Source: Acinetobacter lwoffii
Lineage (GTDB): Bacteria; Pseudomonadota; Gammaproteobacteria; Pseudomonadales; Moraxellaceae
Reading direction: 5' to 3'
Length of the DNA stretch: 64,000 nt
Assembly (NCBI RefSeq): GCF_024129355.1
Contig: NZ_JAMXXP010000002.1
Location: forward strand, 1-64,000
Shown here: one piece after another, positions 33,594-44,003 of the stretch
How the letters are laid out: every line of letters starts with the position of its first letter
Numbering within the stretch: position 1 is the stretch's first letter
The notes under the pieces: model-generated
The model's input: the letters and a program-made list of their open reading frames with translations, nothing else
What the model was told of the DNA's origin: nothing
The model's database searches: none
Program-made: the position numbers and the translations under genes

Positions 33594-35453
33594 ATGGCTC
33601 TCTTGCAAATTGCAGAACCAGGTCAATCAAGTGCACCACATGAACACCGCATTGCGATTGGTATCGATTTAGGCACCACCCACTCTTTGGTTGCCACGGT
33701 TCTTTCAGGTAAAGCCAAAGTACTTAATGACGAACAAGGTCGTGTGCTACTTCCTTCTATCGTGCATTATGCAGAACAACAGACTCAATACGGCAATGAA
33801 GCTGCGCCTTTCATTACTTCTGACCCTAAAAACACCATCGTTTCTGTAAAACGTTTTATGGGTCGTTCGAAAGCTGACATCAAATTCCAGCACCCTTATG
33901 CGTTGGTTGGTGAAGCGAATGAAATGCCGGCTTTTGAAACCGCGCAAGGCCGTAAGACGCCGGTTGAGATTTCTGCAGAAATTTTAAAGCAGTTGAAAGA
34001 CCGCGCTGAAGCCAGTCTGCAAAACCCGGTCAATGGTGCAGTGATTACTGTTCCGGCATACTTTGATGAAGCCCAACGTCAGGCAACCCGTGATGCTGCC
34101 CAGCTTGCCGGCTTGAATGTTTTACGTTTGTTGAATGAGCCAACTGCTGCTGCTGTGGCTTATGGTCTTGATCAGGAAAGTAATCTGAGTACAGATCGCA
34201 ACTATGTGATTTATGACTTGGGTGGCGGTACCTTTGACGTTTCGATTCTGCGTTTTAGTCAAGGTGTGTTTGAAGTTCTGGCAACCGGTGGCCACACTGC
34301 TCTCGGTGGTGATGACCTGGATCGTTTGATCCTGAAATGGGCCAAGAAACAACTGAATATTGACACTTTGAATGATGCAGAATATGCACATTTTGTGGTT
34401 GCGGCACGTAAAGCCAAAGAAGCTTTGTCGGATGCAGATTCAGTTCAACTCAAATTGCTTGATCAGGTATTGACGCTTGACCGTCCGACATTTGAAGAGA
34501 TCATTAAAGTTGCTTTGGATAAAACCATCAGCGTATGTAAGCGTGTGATGCGTGATGCTAAGCTTGAACTGGATGACATTCAAAATGTCGTTTTGGTCGG
34601 TGGCTCAACCCGTTCTTATGCAGTACAAAAAGCCGTGCGTGAAGTGTTCAACCAAGAACCGCTTTGCACTATTAATCCGGATGAAGTGGTTGCGATTGGC
34701 GCATCAATTACTGCGAACCAATTGATTGGCAACTCAACTGATGGCTCATTACTATTAGACGTGACGCCTCTGTCTCTTGGTCTTGAAACCATGGGCGGAC
34801 TGGTTGAACGATTAATTTCGCGTAATACTGCGATTCCAGTCGCTCGTCGTCAGGAATTTACGACTTATCAAGATGGCCAGACTGCCATGTTGATTCATGT
34901 GGTTCAAGGTGAACGTGATCTGGTTGAACATTGCCGTAGCTTGGGCCGTTTTGTTCTGCATGGTATTCCACCAATGACTGCCGGTCAGGCACGTATTGAA
35001 GTGACGTTCCAGGTCGATGCTGATGGCTTACTGACTGTCTCTGCGAAAGAAACCACTTCTGGTGTGACAGCTCAAATCGATATCAAGCCATCTTATGGTT
35101 TGTCGGGTGAAGATACTGAACGCCTGTTGCTAGACGGTTATAAGTTCGCTGAAGAAGATAAAAATCTTCGTCATTTGAATGAAACCAAAGTTGAAGCACA
35201 GCGTGAGCTGGAAGCACTGGTTCAGGCACTCAAAGCGGATGCCGGTCTTTTGACTGAGGAACAGCTCGCAGCCCTGCAAACTGCGCAAGCACAACTTGAA
35301 ACTCAGCTTCAGGGTTCAGATATCAAAGCAATTGAATCTGCCGTTGAACAGCTTAAAATACATAGTGATGCTTTTGCAGCAGCACGTATGAATCAACATA
35401 TTGATGCAGCTCTTAAGGGCACTAAACTCGACGACTGGTCAAACTCAAACTAA
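33594..35453 (+). CDS. hscA: Fe-S chaperone HscA (Hsp70)
   Basis: A specialised DnaK-like ATPase that releases clusters from IscU. It has 619 residues (E. coli 616). Nucleotide-binding blocks [14 protein letters not shown] near 23-36, [12 protein letters not shown] near 204-215 and [13 protein letters not shown] near 337 are intact. The substrate domain (390-505) includes [21 protein letters not shown] ribosome-binding site. Confidence 0.98.
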   Translation: MALLQIAEPGQSSAPHEHRIAIGIDLGTTHSLVATVLSGKAKVLNDEQGRVLLPSIVHYAEQQTQYGNEAAPFITSDPKNTIVSVKRFMGRSKADIKFQHPYALVGEANEMPAFETAQGRKTPVEISAEILKQLKDRAEASLQNPVNGAVITVPAYFDEAQRQATRDAAQLAGLNVLRLLNEPTAAAVAYGLDQESNLSTDRNYVIYDLGGGTFDVSILRFSQGVFEVLATGGHTALGGDDLDRLILKWAKKQLNIDTLNDAEYAHFVVAARKAKEALSDADSVQLKLLDQVLTLDRPTFEEIIKVALDKTISVCKRVMRDAKLELDDIQNVVLVGGSTRSYAVQKAVREVFNQEPLCTINPDEVVAIGASITANQLIGNSTDGSLLLDVTPLSLGLETMGGLVERLISRNTAIPVARRQEFTTYQDGQTAMLIHVVQGERDLVEHCRSLGRFVLHGIPPMTAGQARIEVTFQVDADGLLTVSAKETTSGVTAQIDIKPSYGLSGEDTERLLLDGYKFAEEDKNLRHLNETKVEAQRELEALVQALKADAGLLTEEQLAALQTAQAQLETQLQGSDIKAIESAVEQLKIHSDAFAAARMNQHIDAALKGTKLDDWSNSN

Positions 35454-35468
35454 TTTAAGGTAACGACT

Positions 35469-35807
35469 ATGCCACGTATTAAAGTTCTTCCACATGCGCA
35501 GATTTGCCCCGAAGGTGCTGAGTTTGAAGTCGAACAAAATGCCAATCTTTGCGAAAGCCTACTGAAAAATGGCATTAAAATCGAACATGCTTGCGATATG
35601 TCAGCAGCATGTACCACCTGTCATGTGGTGGTACGCAAAGGTTTTGACAGCTTGGAAGAAATGGATGATGTTGAAGCTGACTTACTCGATCGTGCTTGGG
35701 GTCTAGAACCAGACTCACGTCTTTCTTGTCAGGTTAAACTGGACGATGAAGATCTGGAAATTGAAATTCCAAAATACACCATTAACCATGCTTCAGAAAA
35801 TCACTAA
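35469..35807 (+). CDS. fdx: Isc-type [2Fe-2S] ferredoxin
   Basis: The electron donor for Fe-S assembly, an adrenodoxin-type ferredoxin of 112 residues. Ligands Cys42, Cys48, Cys51 and Cys87 agree with E. coli Fdx. It starts 15 bp after hscA and closes the operon; no iscX follows. A strong terminator comes next. Confidence 0.97.
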   Translation: MPRIKVLPHAQICPEGAEFEVEQNANLCESLLKNGIKIEHACDMSAACTTCHVVVRKGFDSLEEMDDVEADLLDRAWGLEPDSRLSCQVKLDDEDLEIEIPKYTINHASENH

Positions 35808-35829
35808 TACTTTCGTTTCATAGTTAAAT

Positions 35830-35858
35830 AAAAAACCACGCTCAGGCGTGGTTTTTTT
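35830..35858. terminator. Bidirectional terminator after fdx
   Basis: Stem AAAAAACCACGC / GCGTGGTTTTTT with loop TCAG. It serves the isc operon and the convergent cyclase gene. Confidence 0.93.
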
Positions 35859-35897
35859 CTCTTTATAAGAAACAATTAAAGTAAATTTACATGAACT

Positions 35898-37343
35898 TTA
35901 AATGTGTTCAATCACTTCATCTTCAAGCTTCAGTTTGACAATGCCTTGTGAATTGGTCATTTTCTGCTGAGTTTCAATGCGTTTAATCATTTTTTCTAAC
36001 ACATGAATCAGCTCAGGATATTCAAAGTTTTGCACTTCATCCAGATTCAGCAATAAATGGAAGCCCTTATATTCATAATCGAACCAGCGCTGATACTCGA
36101 CTTTCTGAGACGCGTATTTTTCCATGACCTGCCAGGTTCTTACAGGTGCTTTAATGCCCTTCAGGAAAATCGGCTTTTTCGGTGCGCAAAGATAATCATC
36201 TTTGATCAAATTATGAGTATCTTCCGAAATCAGGATTTCATCGACTTCCGCTGCACTTTGCAAACGCGCTGCCAGGTTAGCATCACGCCCTACAATGGTA
36301 TAAGCCATACGATGCGTTGCCCCATAATTCCCTACGTGGCAATAACCGGTCGAAATTCCCATGCGGATATGGAGTGGCGGATAACCCATTTTAATCCAGC
36401 GTTCACGCAGCAATTTCATTTGCTGACGCATCGCCAATGCCATTTCCATACAGTTCTTGGCATCCCGTTCCACACCTTCAGAGTTCGGATCACCAAAGAA
36501 AATCAGGATGGCATCACCCATGAATTTATCGACAGTCGCTTCATAATTTTTAGCGATTTCGGTCATATGCCGAAGATAGTCATTCAACAGGAATGCTAAA
36601 TCATCTGGAATCAGAGTTTCAGATAGCTCTGTAAAGCCTTGAATATCAGAGAAAAAGATCGTCAACTTTTTACGTTTATATTCAATTTTGGCTTCAGATT
36701 CACCTTTCATAATGGATTGCCATAACTGCACGGGCGCATAGCGACTCAGCTGATTGGCAAATTCCATATAACGGTTCATCTGTTCGAAATAATGGTCTTT
36801 TTTCTGGGTCATGTATTGCACACGACCACTTTGATAAAAACTTCCGACACCAAAATAGGTAATCAGACAGATAAAGCCTAAAACGGTCAACTCACTGCTG
36901 GTCGGTTCGAAATAATTATTAAACCCAAAGACCAGAATATTGGCCAGATAAAAAAGCGTAATCCCGATCAGGCTGGCTAGAGATGCCATCATAAATGAAA
37001 TTTTATTGCTGATCGCGGTATAGAGCACTGCGACCAGACCCAGCAAGGACAAGACCAAGTCCAGATGCACGGCCGCCAAAACCACCGAAATGACAATGAC
37101 ATCAATCAGGAAAAGAATATTACGCCGGATGTGATAATCATGACGATAGATCAGCCAGCGAGATAGTTTCGGTGTAATTAGCAAAACCAGAAACAAAAAA
37201 AATGGAACAAAAAGCTGATACTGGGTATCTGGTTCAGTGTAATGAAAGACGACCAGAACCACAGACAGCATGATGTATCCCATCATGCGATGGAAATACT
37301 CAAACTGATGGGGTTCTTTTTGAATCCAGTCGTCTAATTGCAC
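35898..37343 (-). CDS. Membrane-bound class III adenylate/guanylate cyclase
   Basis: A 481-residue class III nucleotide cyclase. The N-terminal part (about 18-165) has six hydrophobic segments, the start being a GTG at 37343 that directly follows an in-frame stop and has GGGAG upstream. The catalytic domain (about 220-400) has metal-binding aspartates in FFSDIQGFTELS and MGDAILIFFG, then GISTGYCHVGNYG and GRDANLAARLQSA. Cyclase activity is predicted; ATP is more likely than GTP for this bacterial group, but this is inference. It is convergent to the isc operon. Confidence 0.88.
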   Translation of the reverse strand: MQLDDWIQKEPHQFEYFHRMMGYIMLSVVLVVFHYTEPDTQYQLFVPFFLFLVLLITPKLSRWLIYRHDYHIRRNILFLIDVIVISVVLAAVHLDLVLSLLGLVAVLYTAISNKISFMMASLASLIGITLFYLANILVFGFNNYFEPTSSELTVLGFICLITYFGVGSFYQSGRVQYMTQKKDHYFEQMNRYMEFANQLSRYAPVQLWQSIMKGESEAKIEYKRKKLTIFFSDIQGFTELSETLIPDDLAFLLNDYLRHMTEIAKNYEATVDKFMGDAILIFFGDPNSEGVERDAKNCMEMALAMRQQMKLLRERWIKMGYPPLHIRMGISTGYCHVGNYGATHRMAYTIVGRDANLAARLQSAAEVDEILISEDTHNLIKDDYLCAPKKPIFLKGIKAPVRTWQVMEKYASQKVEYQRWFDYEYKGFHLLLNLDEVQNFEYPELIHVLEKMIKRIETQQKMTNSQGIVKLKLEDEVIEHI

Positions 37344-37398
37344 TCACTCACTCCCTGAAGTCCGCAACTTTTCATGGTTCTCGGAATGCCTTGGCTGA

Positions 37399-37833
37399 TT
37401 AGTCCATGCGCCAGTCAAATGGCATGTCGCCCTGACCACGTAAAGCCAGCATTAAGGTTTGACGCATATGTGCCAATACTTCACTGCTATAAGGAACAGC
37501 AGGTGTACCCCAAACAGGCTTCGGCCATGCAACGTCGTTCTGATAACGAACTACATGATGAAAATGCAATTGCGGCACCATATTACCCAGCGCTGCTACA
37601 TTCATTTTATCTGCACGGAAAACACGTGCCAGCTGGCTTGATAACCAGCTTGACTCTCTTAAAAACTGCTCTTGGTCAGCTTGACTCAATTCATATAATT
37701 CAGAGACACCCGGCACACGTGGAATCAGAATGAGCCAGGGAAATTGCATATCATTCATCAAACGACATGTTGACAAAGGAAAGTCGCCTACAAAAAACGT
37801 ATCTTGAGCAAGTTGTGGATGCAAACTAAACAT
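37399..37833 (-). CDS. HIT-family nucleotide-binding protein
   Basis: A 144-residue histidine-triad-like hydrolase. Its triad reads QLHFHHVVRY (near 96-105) in place of HxHxHxx, so the third His is shifted or missing. The following block NDVAWPKPVWG is shared with a subgroup found in pseudomonads and relatives. Substrate unknown. It lies 55 bp upstream of the cyclase, same strand, so the two may be co-transcribed. Confidence 0.85.
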   Translation of the reverse strand: MFSLHPQLAQDTFFVGDFPLSTCRLMNDMQFPWLILIPRVPGVSELYELSQADQEQFLRESSWLSSQLARVFRADKMNVAALGNMVPQLHFHHVVRYQNDVAWPKPVWGTPAVPYSSEVLAHMRQTLMLALRGQGDMPFDWRMD

Positions 37834-38062
37834 ATCTTTATAAATGATGCAAAATTAGAATGATGGCTAATACTAACATATCCAACTGAAGCTGAATATT
37901 GAAAGCAATGTGTTTAAAGACAAATTCTCATGATTTGTTGCGAAGCACATCACAACAATTACTGTAAACAATTCATTAAAAAAATCAAGCCTGTTGTTCC
38001 TGCAAACTTCATTGGAAAATGAAATCCAAACTGAATTTTCAGGCTGATTTAATCGAATAAAA

Positions 38063-41000
38063 TCAGTGCAATTCTTTAAGCAGACTGTCCAGTAAATCCT
38101 GTATAAACTGAATCCGCTTTTGATAGTCTTCCAGCATGACCATGACTTTTAGACGTTGACCGCCATCCATCCGGAAATAGCTCGGATGTTTCTGCATCAT
38201 CTGGATAATCGTCATGGCTTGAACCGGAGTATCCGGTGCAAATTCAATATGCCCACCCTGACTGCTGATATCAATTTTAGTAATACCAAGCTGCTCGGCT
38301 TTCAATCGAATCTGATGTACAGCAAAGAGCTGTTTGACCGGTTGCGGCGGTATACCAAAACGATCAATCAATTCCATCCGGATATTATCCAGCTTTTCCT
38401 GGGTATCGGTATTACTGATGCGTTTATAGAACAACAGACGTTGATGCACATCACCCAGATATTCATCCGGAATCAGTGCTGGCATATGCAGGGTAATTTC
38501 GGCAGTCAATGACAAGGGTGCGTCGAAGTTTGGCGTTTTACCTTTTTGAATGGCTTTGGTGGCTTTTTCCAGCATTTCCATATACAGGCTATAACCAATC
38601 GCCTGCATCGAACCACTCTGCTGTTCACCGAGTAATTCACCTGCGCCGCGAATTTCCAGATCTTCAGTTGCCAGCATAAAACCGGCACCCAAAGTTGAAG
38701 CACGCTGAATGGCATCCAGACGTTTTTCTGCATCACCTTTTAAGGCTTTTAATGACGGTACCATCAAATATGCATAAGCCTGATGATGTGAGCGCCCTAC
38801 ACGTCCGCGTAGCTGATGTAATTGCGCCAGGCCCAGTTTGTCGGCACGTTCAATCAGAATGGTGTTGGCATTCGGAACATCAATCCCGGTTTCAATAATG
38901 GTCGAACATACCAGAACATTGTATTCCTTGTGATAGAACTGCTGCATCACCTGCTCCAGTTCACGTTCACGCATCTGTCCGTGGGCCACAATCACCCGCG
39001 CTTCCGGCACCAGTTTACGGATATGCTCGGCGGCACGATCGATTGTATCAACTTCATTATGCAGAAAATAGACCTGACCACCGCGCAGCAATTCACGCAG
39101 AATCGCTTCTTTAATGGTGTCATCGGTATGTTCTTGCACAAAGGTTTTCACCGCAAGACGGCGTGCCGGCGGTGTGGCGATAATCGACAGATCACGCATG
39201 CCACTAAAGGCCATATTCAGCGTACGTGGAATTGGAGTCGCAGTCAGTGTCAGCATGTCGACATCGGCACGCATGGCCTTAATCCGTTCCTTGTCGCGCA
39301 CACCGAAACGATGCTCTTCATCGACAATCATCAGACCGAGATTCTTAAACTGGACATTTTCCTGCAAAATCTTATGTGTACCAATCACAATATCGACTTT
39401 CCCTTCGATCAGGTCATCAATGGTCTTGGTATGTGCTTTGGAAGAACCGAAACGTGACAGCACTTCAATCCGGACCGGCCAGTCGGCAAAGCGGTCTTTG
39501 AATGAATCATAATGCTGCTGTGCCAGCAAGGTGGTTGGTACCAGAATCGCGACCTGCCGATTATTCTGCACTGCAACAAATGCGGCACGCATCGCGACTT
39601 CTGTCTTGCCGAAACCGACATCACCACACACCAGTCGATCCATCGGTTTGGCCTGCTGCATATCCTGCAGCGTAGCTTCAATGGCATTGGCCTGATCCGG
39701 TGTTTCTTCATAAGCAAAGCCACTGGCAAATTGCATATACAGGCTTTGATCGACTTCAAAACTGATCCCGGGCTTGGAAGCACGACGTGCCTGAATATGC
39801 AGCAATTCGGCCGCGACATCGTGAATCTGTTCCAGCGCTTTACGTTTGGCTTTATTCCACGCATCTGTACCCAGTTTATGCAAAGGTGCCAGATCCGGAT
39901 CACCACCACTATACCGGCTGATTAAGTGCAGATTGGTCACCGGCACGTAGACTTTGGCGGCATCCGCATAATCCAGCTGCAAAAATTCGTGATCCTGATC
40001 ATCAATACTTAGGGTGACCAGACCGGCATAACGTCCGACCCCATAATCGATATGTACCACAGGCGCGCCCATGGTCAGCTCGGTCAAGCTGCGAATCAGA
40101 AACTCTTCCGAAACTTCCTGCTGACGTTTTCTACGGCGCTGTACCACGCGATGTTCATACAGCTGATTTTCAGAAATTACGCTGACACGATCGGTCAATA
40201 CCAGACCACGCTCTAAAGGCGCATTGGTAATGGCAATTGCATACAGAGATTGAATAAAACTATCAAAATTTTCAACCGTGGGGATATCACCCAGACTTGG
40301 CCTTAAGGCATCTTTAAGACTTTCCCGGCGTCCAGCACTTTCAGCCACTAGCAATACCGGATGATTAGCCTGATCAATATATTTTTTGACTTCATGAAAC
40401 GGTTTTTCACGTTTCGGATCTACGGGCAGACGCGGTGGCAACTGGGTCTCAAGATTCAATACCCCAGCTTTTTGATCAAAAGATGTTTGTGCGGCAATGA
40501 TGCGTGCAAACTGGTTCAGCTGCTCCAGCACCTGATTGGTCTGAAAAAACAGGCTTTCAGGCGGCATGATCGGTTGGTCGACATTGTGGCGACGATCTTC
40601 ATAACGGCGCACCACATCTTGCCAAAACTGGCTGAGACTTTCGTCCAGAGCCTTATCTGTAATGACAATGCCATTCTTCGGTAGGTACGAAATCAGTGAA
40701 CTTTGGCCTTGCATGGCTTCCGCGCTGAAAAACAAGGGCAAATAAAACTCGATTCCAGGAGAGACTATGCCATCCATCACATCCTGATAGATCGGGTTTT
40801 TCTTTGGATTCGCGGTCGGGAAAAATTCGGCATAGCGGTCACGGAAAGTGGCACGACCTTCCTTGAGCGGAAATTCCTGTGCCGGCAATACGGTAAACTG
40901 CTGCAAACTTTGCGTGGTGCGCTGAGTTTCGGCATCGAAAAATTTCAGGCTTTCAATTTCATCATCAAACAGGTCAATCCGAATCGGTGCTTCCTGCCCC

Positions 41001-41521
41001 GAGGCATAAATATCCATGATACTGCCGCGTACCGCGAATTCACCCGGATCATAAACGGTTTCGACCAGATGATAACCGGCCTGAATCAGCTTTTTCTTTT
41101 GTTGTTCCAGATCAAATTTCTGACCGACATGAATATCGAAATGCTCACCCAGAATCCATGAGGTCGGCGCCACACGTTGTGCCAAAGTTGAGGCGGACAG
41201 CAACAGTACGCCAGTTTTTGGCATATTGGATAAGATTGCCAGACGTTCCGAGACAATATCCTGATGGGGGGAGAGACGGTCATAAGGCAAGATTTCCCAA
41301 TCTGGAAAAATCGTGGGTTTAACCCCATAAAATTCCAGTTCACTTTCCAGTTGACCCAAATGCTGATTATTACGTGCAATCACGATAAATAAACGCGATT
41401 GCTGCTGCACGATTTCTTTAAGCAATAATGCAGTTGAGGAACCTTGCAGATTGCCTAACCAGCGTTTCTCGCCTGCTTTGAGCTGTGGTAAATTGAGTTG
41501 GGAAATTTCTTGTTGGAACAT
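38063..41521 (-). CDS. mfd: Transcription-repair coupling factor Mfd
   Basis: An ATP-dependent translocase that removes stalled RNA polymerase and recruits UvrA. It has 1152 residues (E. coli 1148). The UvrB-like N-terminus (1-330) is followed by the RNA-polymerase interaction domain near 470-545. The helicase motor has Walker A CGDVGFGKTE near 642-651, DEEH in MIVDEEHRFGVRDKE, and TATPIPRTLNMA. The C-terminal UvrA-binding TRCF domain has FGIPPQPVKQLFAVH. Ribosome-binding site weak. Confidence 0.97.
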   Translation of the reverse strand: MFQQEISQLNLPQLKAGEKRWLGNLQGSSTALLLKEIVQQQSRLFIVIARNNQHLGQLESELEFYGVKPTIFPDWEILPYDRLSPHQDIVSERLAILSNMPKTGVLLLSASTLAQRVAPTSWILGEHFDIHVGQKFDLEQQKKKLIQAGYHLVETVYDPGEFAVRGSIMDIYASGQEAPIRIDLFDDEIESLKFFDAETQRTTQSLQQFTVLPAQEFPLKEGRATFRDRYAEFFPTANPKKNPIYQDVMDGIVSPGIEFYLPLFFSAEAMQGQSSLISYLPKNGIVITDKALDESLSQFWQDVVRRYEDRRHNVDQPIMPPESLFFQTNQVLEQLNQFARIIAAQTSFDQKAGVLNLETQLPPRLPVDPKREKPFHEVKKYIDQANHPVLLVAESAGRRESLKDALRPSLGDIPTVENFDSFIQSLYAIAITNAPLERGLVLTDRVSVISENQLYEHRVVQRRRKRQQEVSEEFLIRSLTELTMGAPVVHIDYGVGRYAGLVTLSIDDQDHEFLQLDYADAAKVYVPVTNLHLISRYSGGDPDLAPLHKLGTDAWNKAKRKALEQIHDVAAELLHIQARRASKPGISFEVDQSLYMQFASGFAYEETPDQANAIEATLQDMQQAKPMDRLVCGDVGFGKTEVAMRAAFVAVQNNRQVAILVPTTLLAQQHYDSFKDRFADWPVRIEVLSRFGSSKAHTKTIDDLIEGKVDIVIGTHKILQENVQFKNLGLMIVDEEHRFGVRDKERIKAMRADVDMLTLTATPIPRTLNMAFSGMRDLSIIATPPARRLAVKTFVQEHTDDTIKEAILRELLRGGQVYFLHNEVDTIDRAAEHIRKLVPEARVIVAHGQMRERELEQVMQQFYHKEYNVLVCSTIIETGIDVPNANTILIERADKLGLAQLHQLRGRVGRSHHQAYAYLMVPSLKALKGDAEKRLDAIQRASTLGAGFMLATEDLEIRGAGELLGEQQSGSMQAIGYSLYMEMLEKATKAIQKGKTPNFDAPLSLTAEITLHMPALIPDEYLGDVHQRLLFYKRISNTDTQEKLDNIRMELIDRFGIPPQPVKQLFAVHQIRLKAEQLGITKIDISSQGGHIEFAPDTPVQAMTIIQMMQKHPSYFRMDGGQRLKVMVMLEDYQKRIQFIQDLLDSLLKELH

Positions 41522-41644
41522 GGATATAGCTTTAAAGTCTAAATAACCTGAGGCTTATACTAGCACGATGATCTCAGGATATTTTGTTATTTTTATGCAG
41601 TCTTGCCACATCCATATACTTCGATTTTAAGCCACTTTTGCAGC

Positions 41645-42010
41645 TTATTTTTGATCGCGCAGAAAGTTACGATAATAATCATTTAACTTCTTAAGGATCA
41701 TTTTAAATTGCAGCAGATTCTCTTCAGTATTGTCTAAAGTCGTATTAAAACGCTGATGGGCAATTTCCAGATCAATTTTTTCATTGATCAGCATTGCGGT
41801 ATCATATAACGCTTTTAAATCATCAAACTGTTTTAAACGCCGATTCGACAAATACTCTAATCGTGCACCCCACTCCTGATTGAGTTGAATATCATCGACA
41901 ATATAACCTGTACCTTCTACATACTGAATATTCTGCTCTTCTAGATATAGCTGTGCAGCAGTCGGTTTATTACTTTTAAATAATGCACTGATTTTATCAA
42001 ACATTGCCAT
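41645..42010 (-). CDS. Small cytoplasmic protein, unknown
   Basis: A 121-residue protein of unknown function. It is predicted to be helical and charged, without signal peptide or transmembrane segment. It starts MAMFDKISALFKSNKP and contains ALYDTAMLINEKIDLEIAHQ. It sits on the same strand as mfd, upstream by about 120 bp, after aspA. Confidence 0.6.
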   Translation of the reverse strand: MAMFDKISALFKSNKPTAAQLYLEEQNIQYVEGTGYIVDDIQLNQEWGARLEYLSNRRLKQFDDLKALYDTAMLINEKIDLEIAHQRFNTTLDNTEENLLQFKMILKKLNDYYRNFLRDQK

Positions 42011-42097
42011 TTACCTAGCCAAATATAGTTCTTGCTCTAGTCTAGATGAAAATGCCTCAAATCCACATCCTGAACTTGAGGCAAATTATCAAAATAG

Positions 42098-42110
42098 CAG
42101 CGATTCGCTG
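42098..42110 (-). terminator. Possible weak terminator downstream of aspA
   Basis: Short stem CAGCG / CGCTG, then CTATTTT on the minus strand. A second hairpin TGCCTCAA / TTGAGGCA (about 42053-42083) is next to it. Confidence 0.35.
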
Positions 42111-42139
42111 TTTCAGATGATTTAACAGCTCCGGTTCTG

Positions 42140-43582
42140 TTAAGAAACCTGTTCGAGCTGATTCTCTGCTGAAGGAATTTCAGACACCAGATTTTCAAAC
42201 GCAAAGATTTCTTCTAATTGCGTTGCACTTAATAAGCCCAGCTCCAACACCACTTGCGGCACAGTTTTATTTTCGCGCATACATTGTTTGCCGATTTCAT
42301 CGCACTTGGCATGTCCCAGAATCGGTTCAAGCAAGGTCACAATCCCGACACTGCGCATGACGGAACTTAAACAAATCTGTTCATTGGCCTGAATACCAGC
42401 AATACATTTCTGATTTAGGGTTTGCATACCTTGGGTCAACAACTGAATTGATTCATTCATCGCCACGGCAATCACAGGTTCCATGACATTCAATTGTAGC
42501 TGCCCGGCTTCCGCAGCCATAGTAATAGTTAAATCATTACCAATCACCCGGAAGGCAATCTGATTGACCACTTCTGGAATTACCGGATTGATTTTTGCCG
42601 GCATGATCGAAGAACCTGCCTGTAATTCGGGTAAACGAATTTCAGCCAGACCTGTACGCGGTCCCGAACTGAGCAGGCGCAGATCATTACAGATTTTGGA
42701 CAGTTTTACCGCCAGACGTTTTAAACTGCTCGACAAAATAATAAAGACGCCACAATCGCTGGTCGCCTCGACATAATCTGCCGCACCTTTTAAAGGCAAA
42801 CCCGTCAGATGCGCCAAGATTTCCACCACCCGCTTGGCATAGCCCGGCGGTGTATTGACCCCAGTCCCAATGGCGGTGGCGCCTAAATTGACTTCCAGCA
42901 ATAACTGTCGCATCTGCCCAATCAGCTTCAGATCTTCTTTTAATAAGGTGGCAAATGCCCGGAACTCCTGTTCCATGGTCATCGGCACGGCATCTTGTAA
43001 CTGGGTACGTCCCATTTTGATGACATATTCAAATTCGGCAGCTTTATGATCGATACAGTCAATCAATGCTTTAAGCACGCTCAACAATTCATCCAGACTG
43101 CTATAGGTCGCCAGACGCAAAGCCGTTGGATAGACATCATTGGTCGATTGCGAAGTATTCACATGATCATTCGGATGCAGAATGTGATAATCACCTTTCT
43201 GATGGCCCGACATTTCAAGTGCAATATTGGCAATCACCTCATTGGCATTCATATTGATGGAGGTTCCGGCACCGCCCTGATAAGGATCGAGTGGAAATGC
43301 CGCTTGCCACGCTTCCGGATGCTGAATCAATTCATCACAAGCTTTCTGAATGGCAGTACTGGTCTGCTCGGACAGTTTCTGGAAATACAGATTGGCCTGT
43401 GCCGAAGCTTTTTTCACTTGAGCCAAAGCACGAATAAAATGCGTTTGTTGCCCCACCGCCAATCCGGAAATCTTAAAATTTTCGATGGCACGTAAGGTAT
43501 GAATCCCATAATAGCTATGCAACGGGATTTGTTTTTCCCCCAATAAATCACGTTCAATGCGGGTCAGTTCGATTTGAAGCAT
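42140..43582 (-). CDS. aspA: Aspartate ammonia-lyase
   Basis: Converts aspartate to fumarate and ammonia. From the ATG at 43582 it has 480 residues, as E. coli AspA (478). The fumarase/aspartase signature GSSIMPAKINPVIPEV is near 322-337. The N-terminal RIERDLLGEKQIPLHSYYGI matches the family start. The frame is open further upstream to a TTG at 43648, but the extra 22 residues would not match the family. A 421-bp divergent gap separates it from putP, which uses another amino acid. Confidence 0.94.
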   Translation of the reverse strand: MLQIELTRIERDLLGEKQIPLHSYYGIHTLRAIENFKISGLAVGQQTHFIRALAQVKKASAQANLYFQKLSEQTSTAIQKACDELIQHPEAWQAAFPLDPYQGGAGTSINMNANEVIANIALEMSGHQKGDYHILHPNDHVNTSQSTNDVYPTALRLATYSSLDELLSVLKALIDCIDHKAAEFEYVIKMGRTQLQDAVPMTMEQEFRAFATLLKEDLKLIGQMRQLLLEVNLGATAIGTGVNTPPGYAKRVVEILAHLTGLPLKGAADYVEATSDCGVFIILSSSLKRLAVKLSKICNDLRLLSSGPRTGLAEIRLPELQAGSSIMPAKINPVIPEVVNQIAFRVIGNDLTITMAAEAGQLQLNVMEPVIAVAMNESIQLLTQGMQTLNQKCIAGIQANEQICLSSVMRSVGIVTLLEPILGHAKCDEIGKQCMRENKTVPQVVLELGLLSATQLEEIFAFENLVSEIPSAENQLEQVS

Positions 43583-44003
43583 ATTGTCCACTAAAAAATA
43601 CTCTTGGCGATGCACCGTATTTGGTGTGACATTAATATGAGCAAACAAATACAGGCCTAATAGGAAGACTTTAACCTAGATTTGCTACGATTTATTACCA
43701 ATACGCTAAAGCTGTGAGTTTTGTAAGATTGTGTAAGTAACTGGCTAAAATTCAAATATTTTAATTATTTATTCAAAATTTCCACTTTTCCCCTGAATTC
43801 GACGTCGTATCACCTTTTATCCGCTCAAGTTATTCCTAATTCAATTTCAGTGAATTACTACTCTATTTACAATAGGTATACATAAAAGCTGTGTAATTGT
43901 TACAGAGTGTAATTTTTAAACCATGCTTGAATCACCTCCTTGCGATCTCAGTACAAAAAATCATCTTGGACGATGATTTCCATATTTACAGGATGACCTG
44001 CCT
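43583..44003. promoter_or_regulatory. 421-bp AT-rich divergent regulatory region aspA / putP
   Basis: No gene seen. It holds a GTGTAA motif three times (43731, 43891, 43907; the last two 16 bp apart as a direct repeat), the inverted repeat GTAATTGTTAC (43893-43903), and the perfect hairpin AAATCATC / GATGATTT (43958-43979) in the putP leader. These are candidates for control by the proline regulator or another factor; no protein can be assigned. Confidence 0.45.

Noticed and set aside
38044..38066. CTGATTT / AAATCAG repeat as the mfd terminator
   Set aside because: It overlaps the stop codon, is wholly A/T-rich and has no adjacent T-run, so it is probably chance.
38822..39925. Long plus-strand open frames inside mfd
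   Set aside because: Antisense shadows of a confident gene; the encoded sequences show no domain pattern.
35898..43582. A defence or toxin-antitoxin system among the small unknown genes
   Set aside because: The genes in this block are recognisable housekeeping or regulatory enzymes, and the one unknown (41645-42010) has no toxin or antitoxin features.
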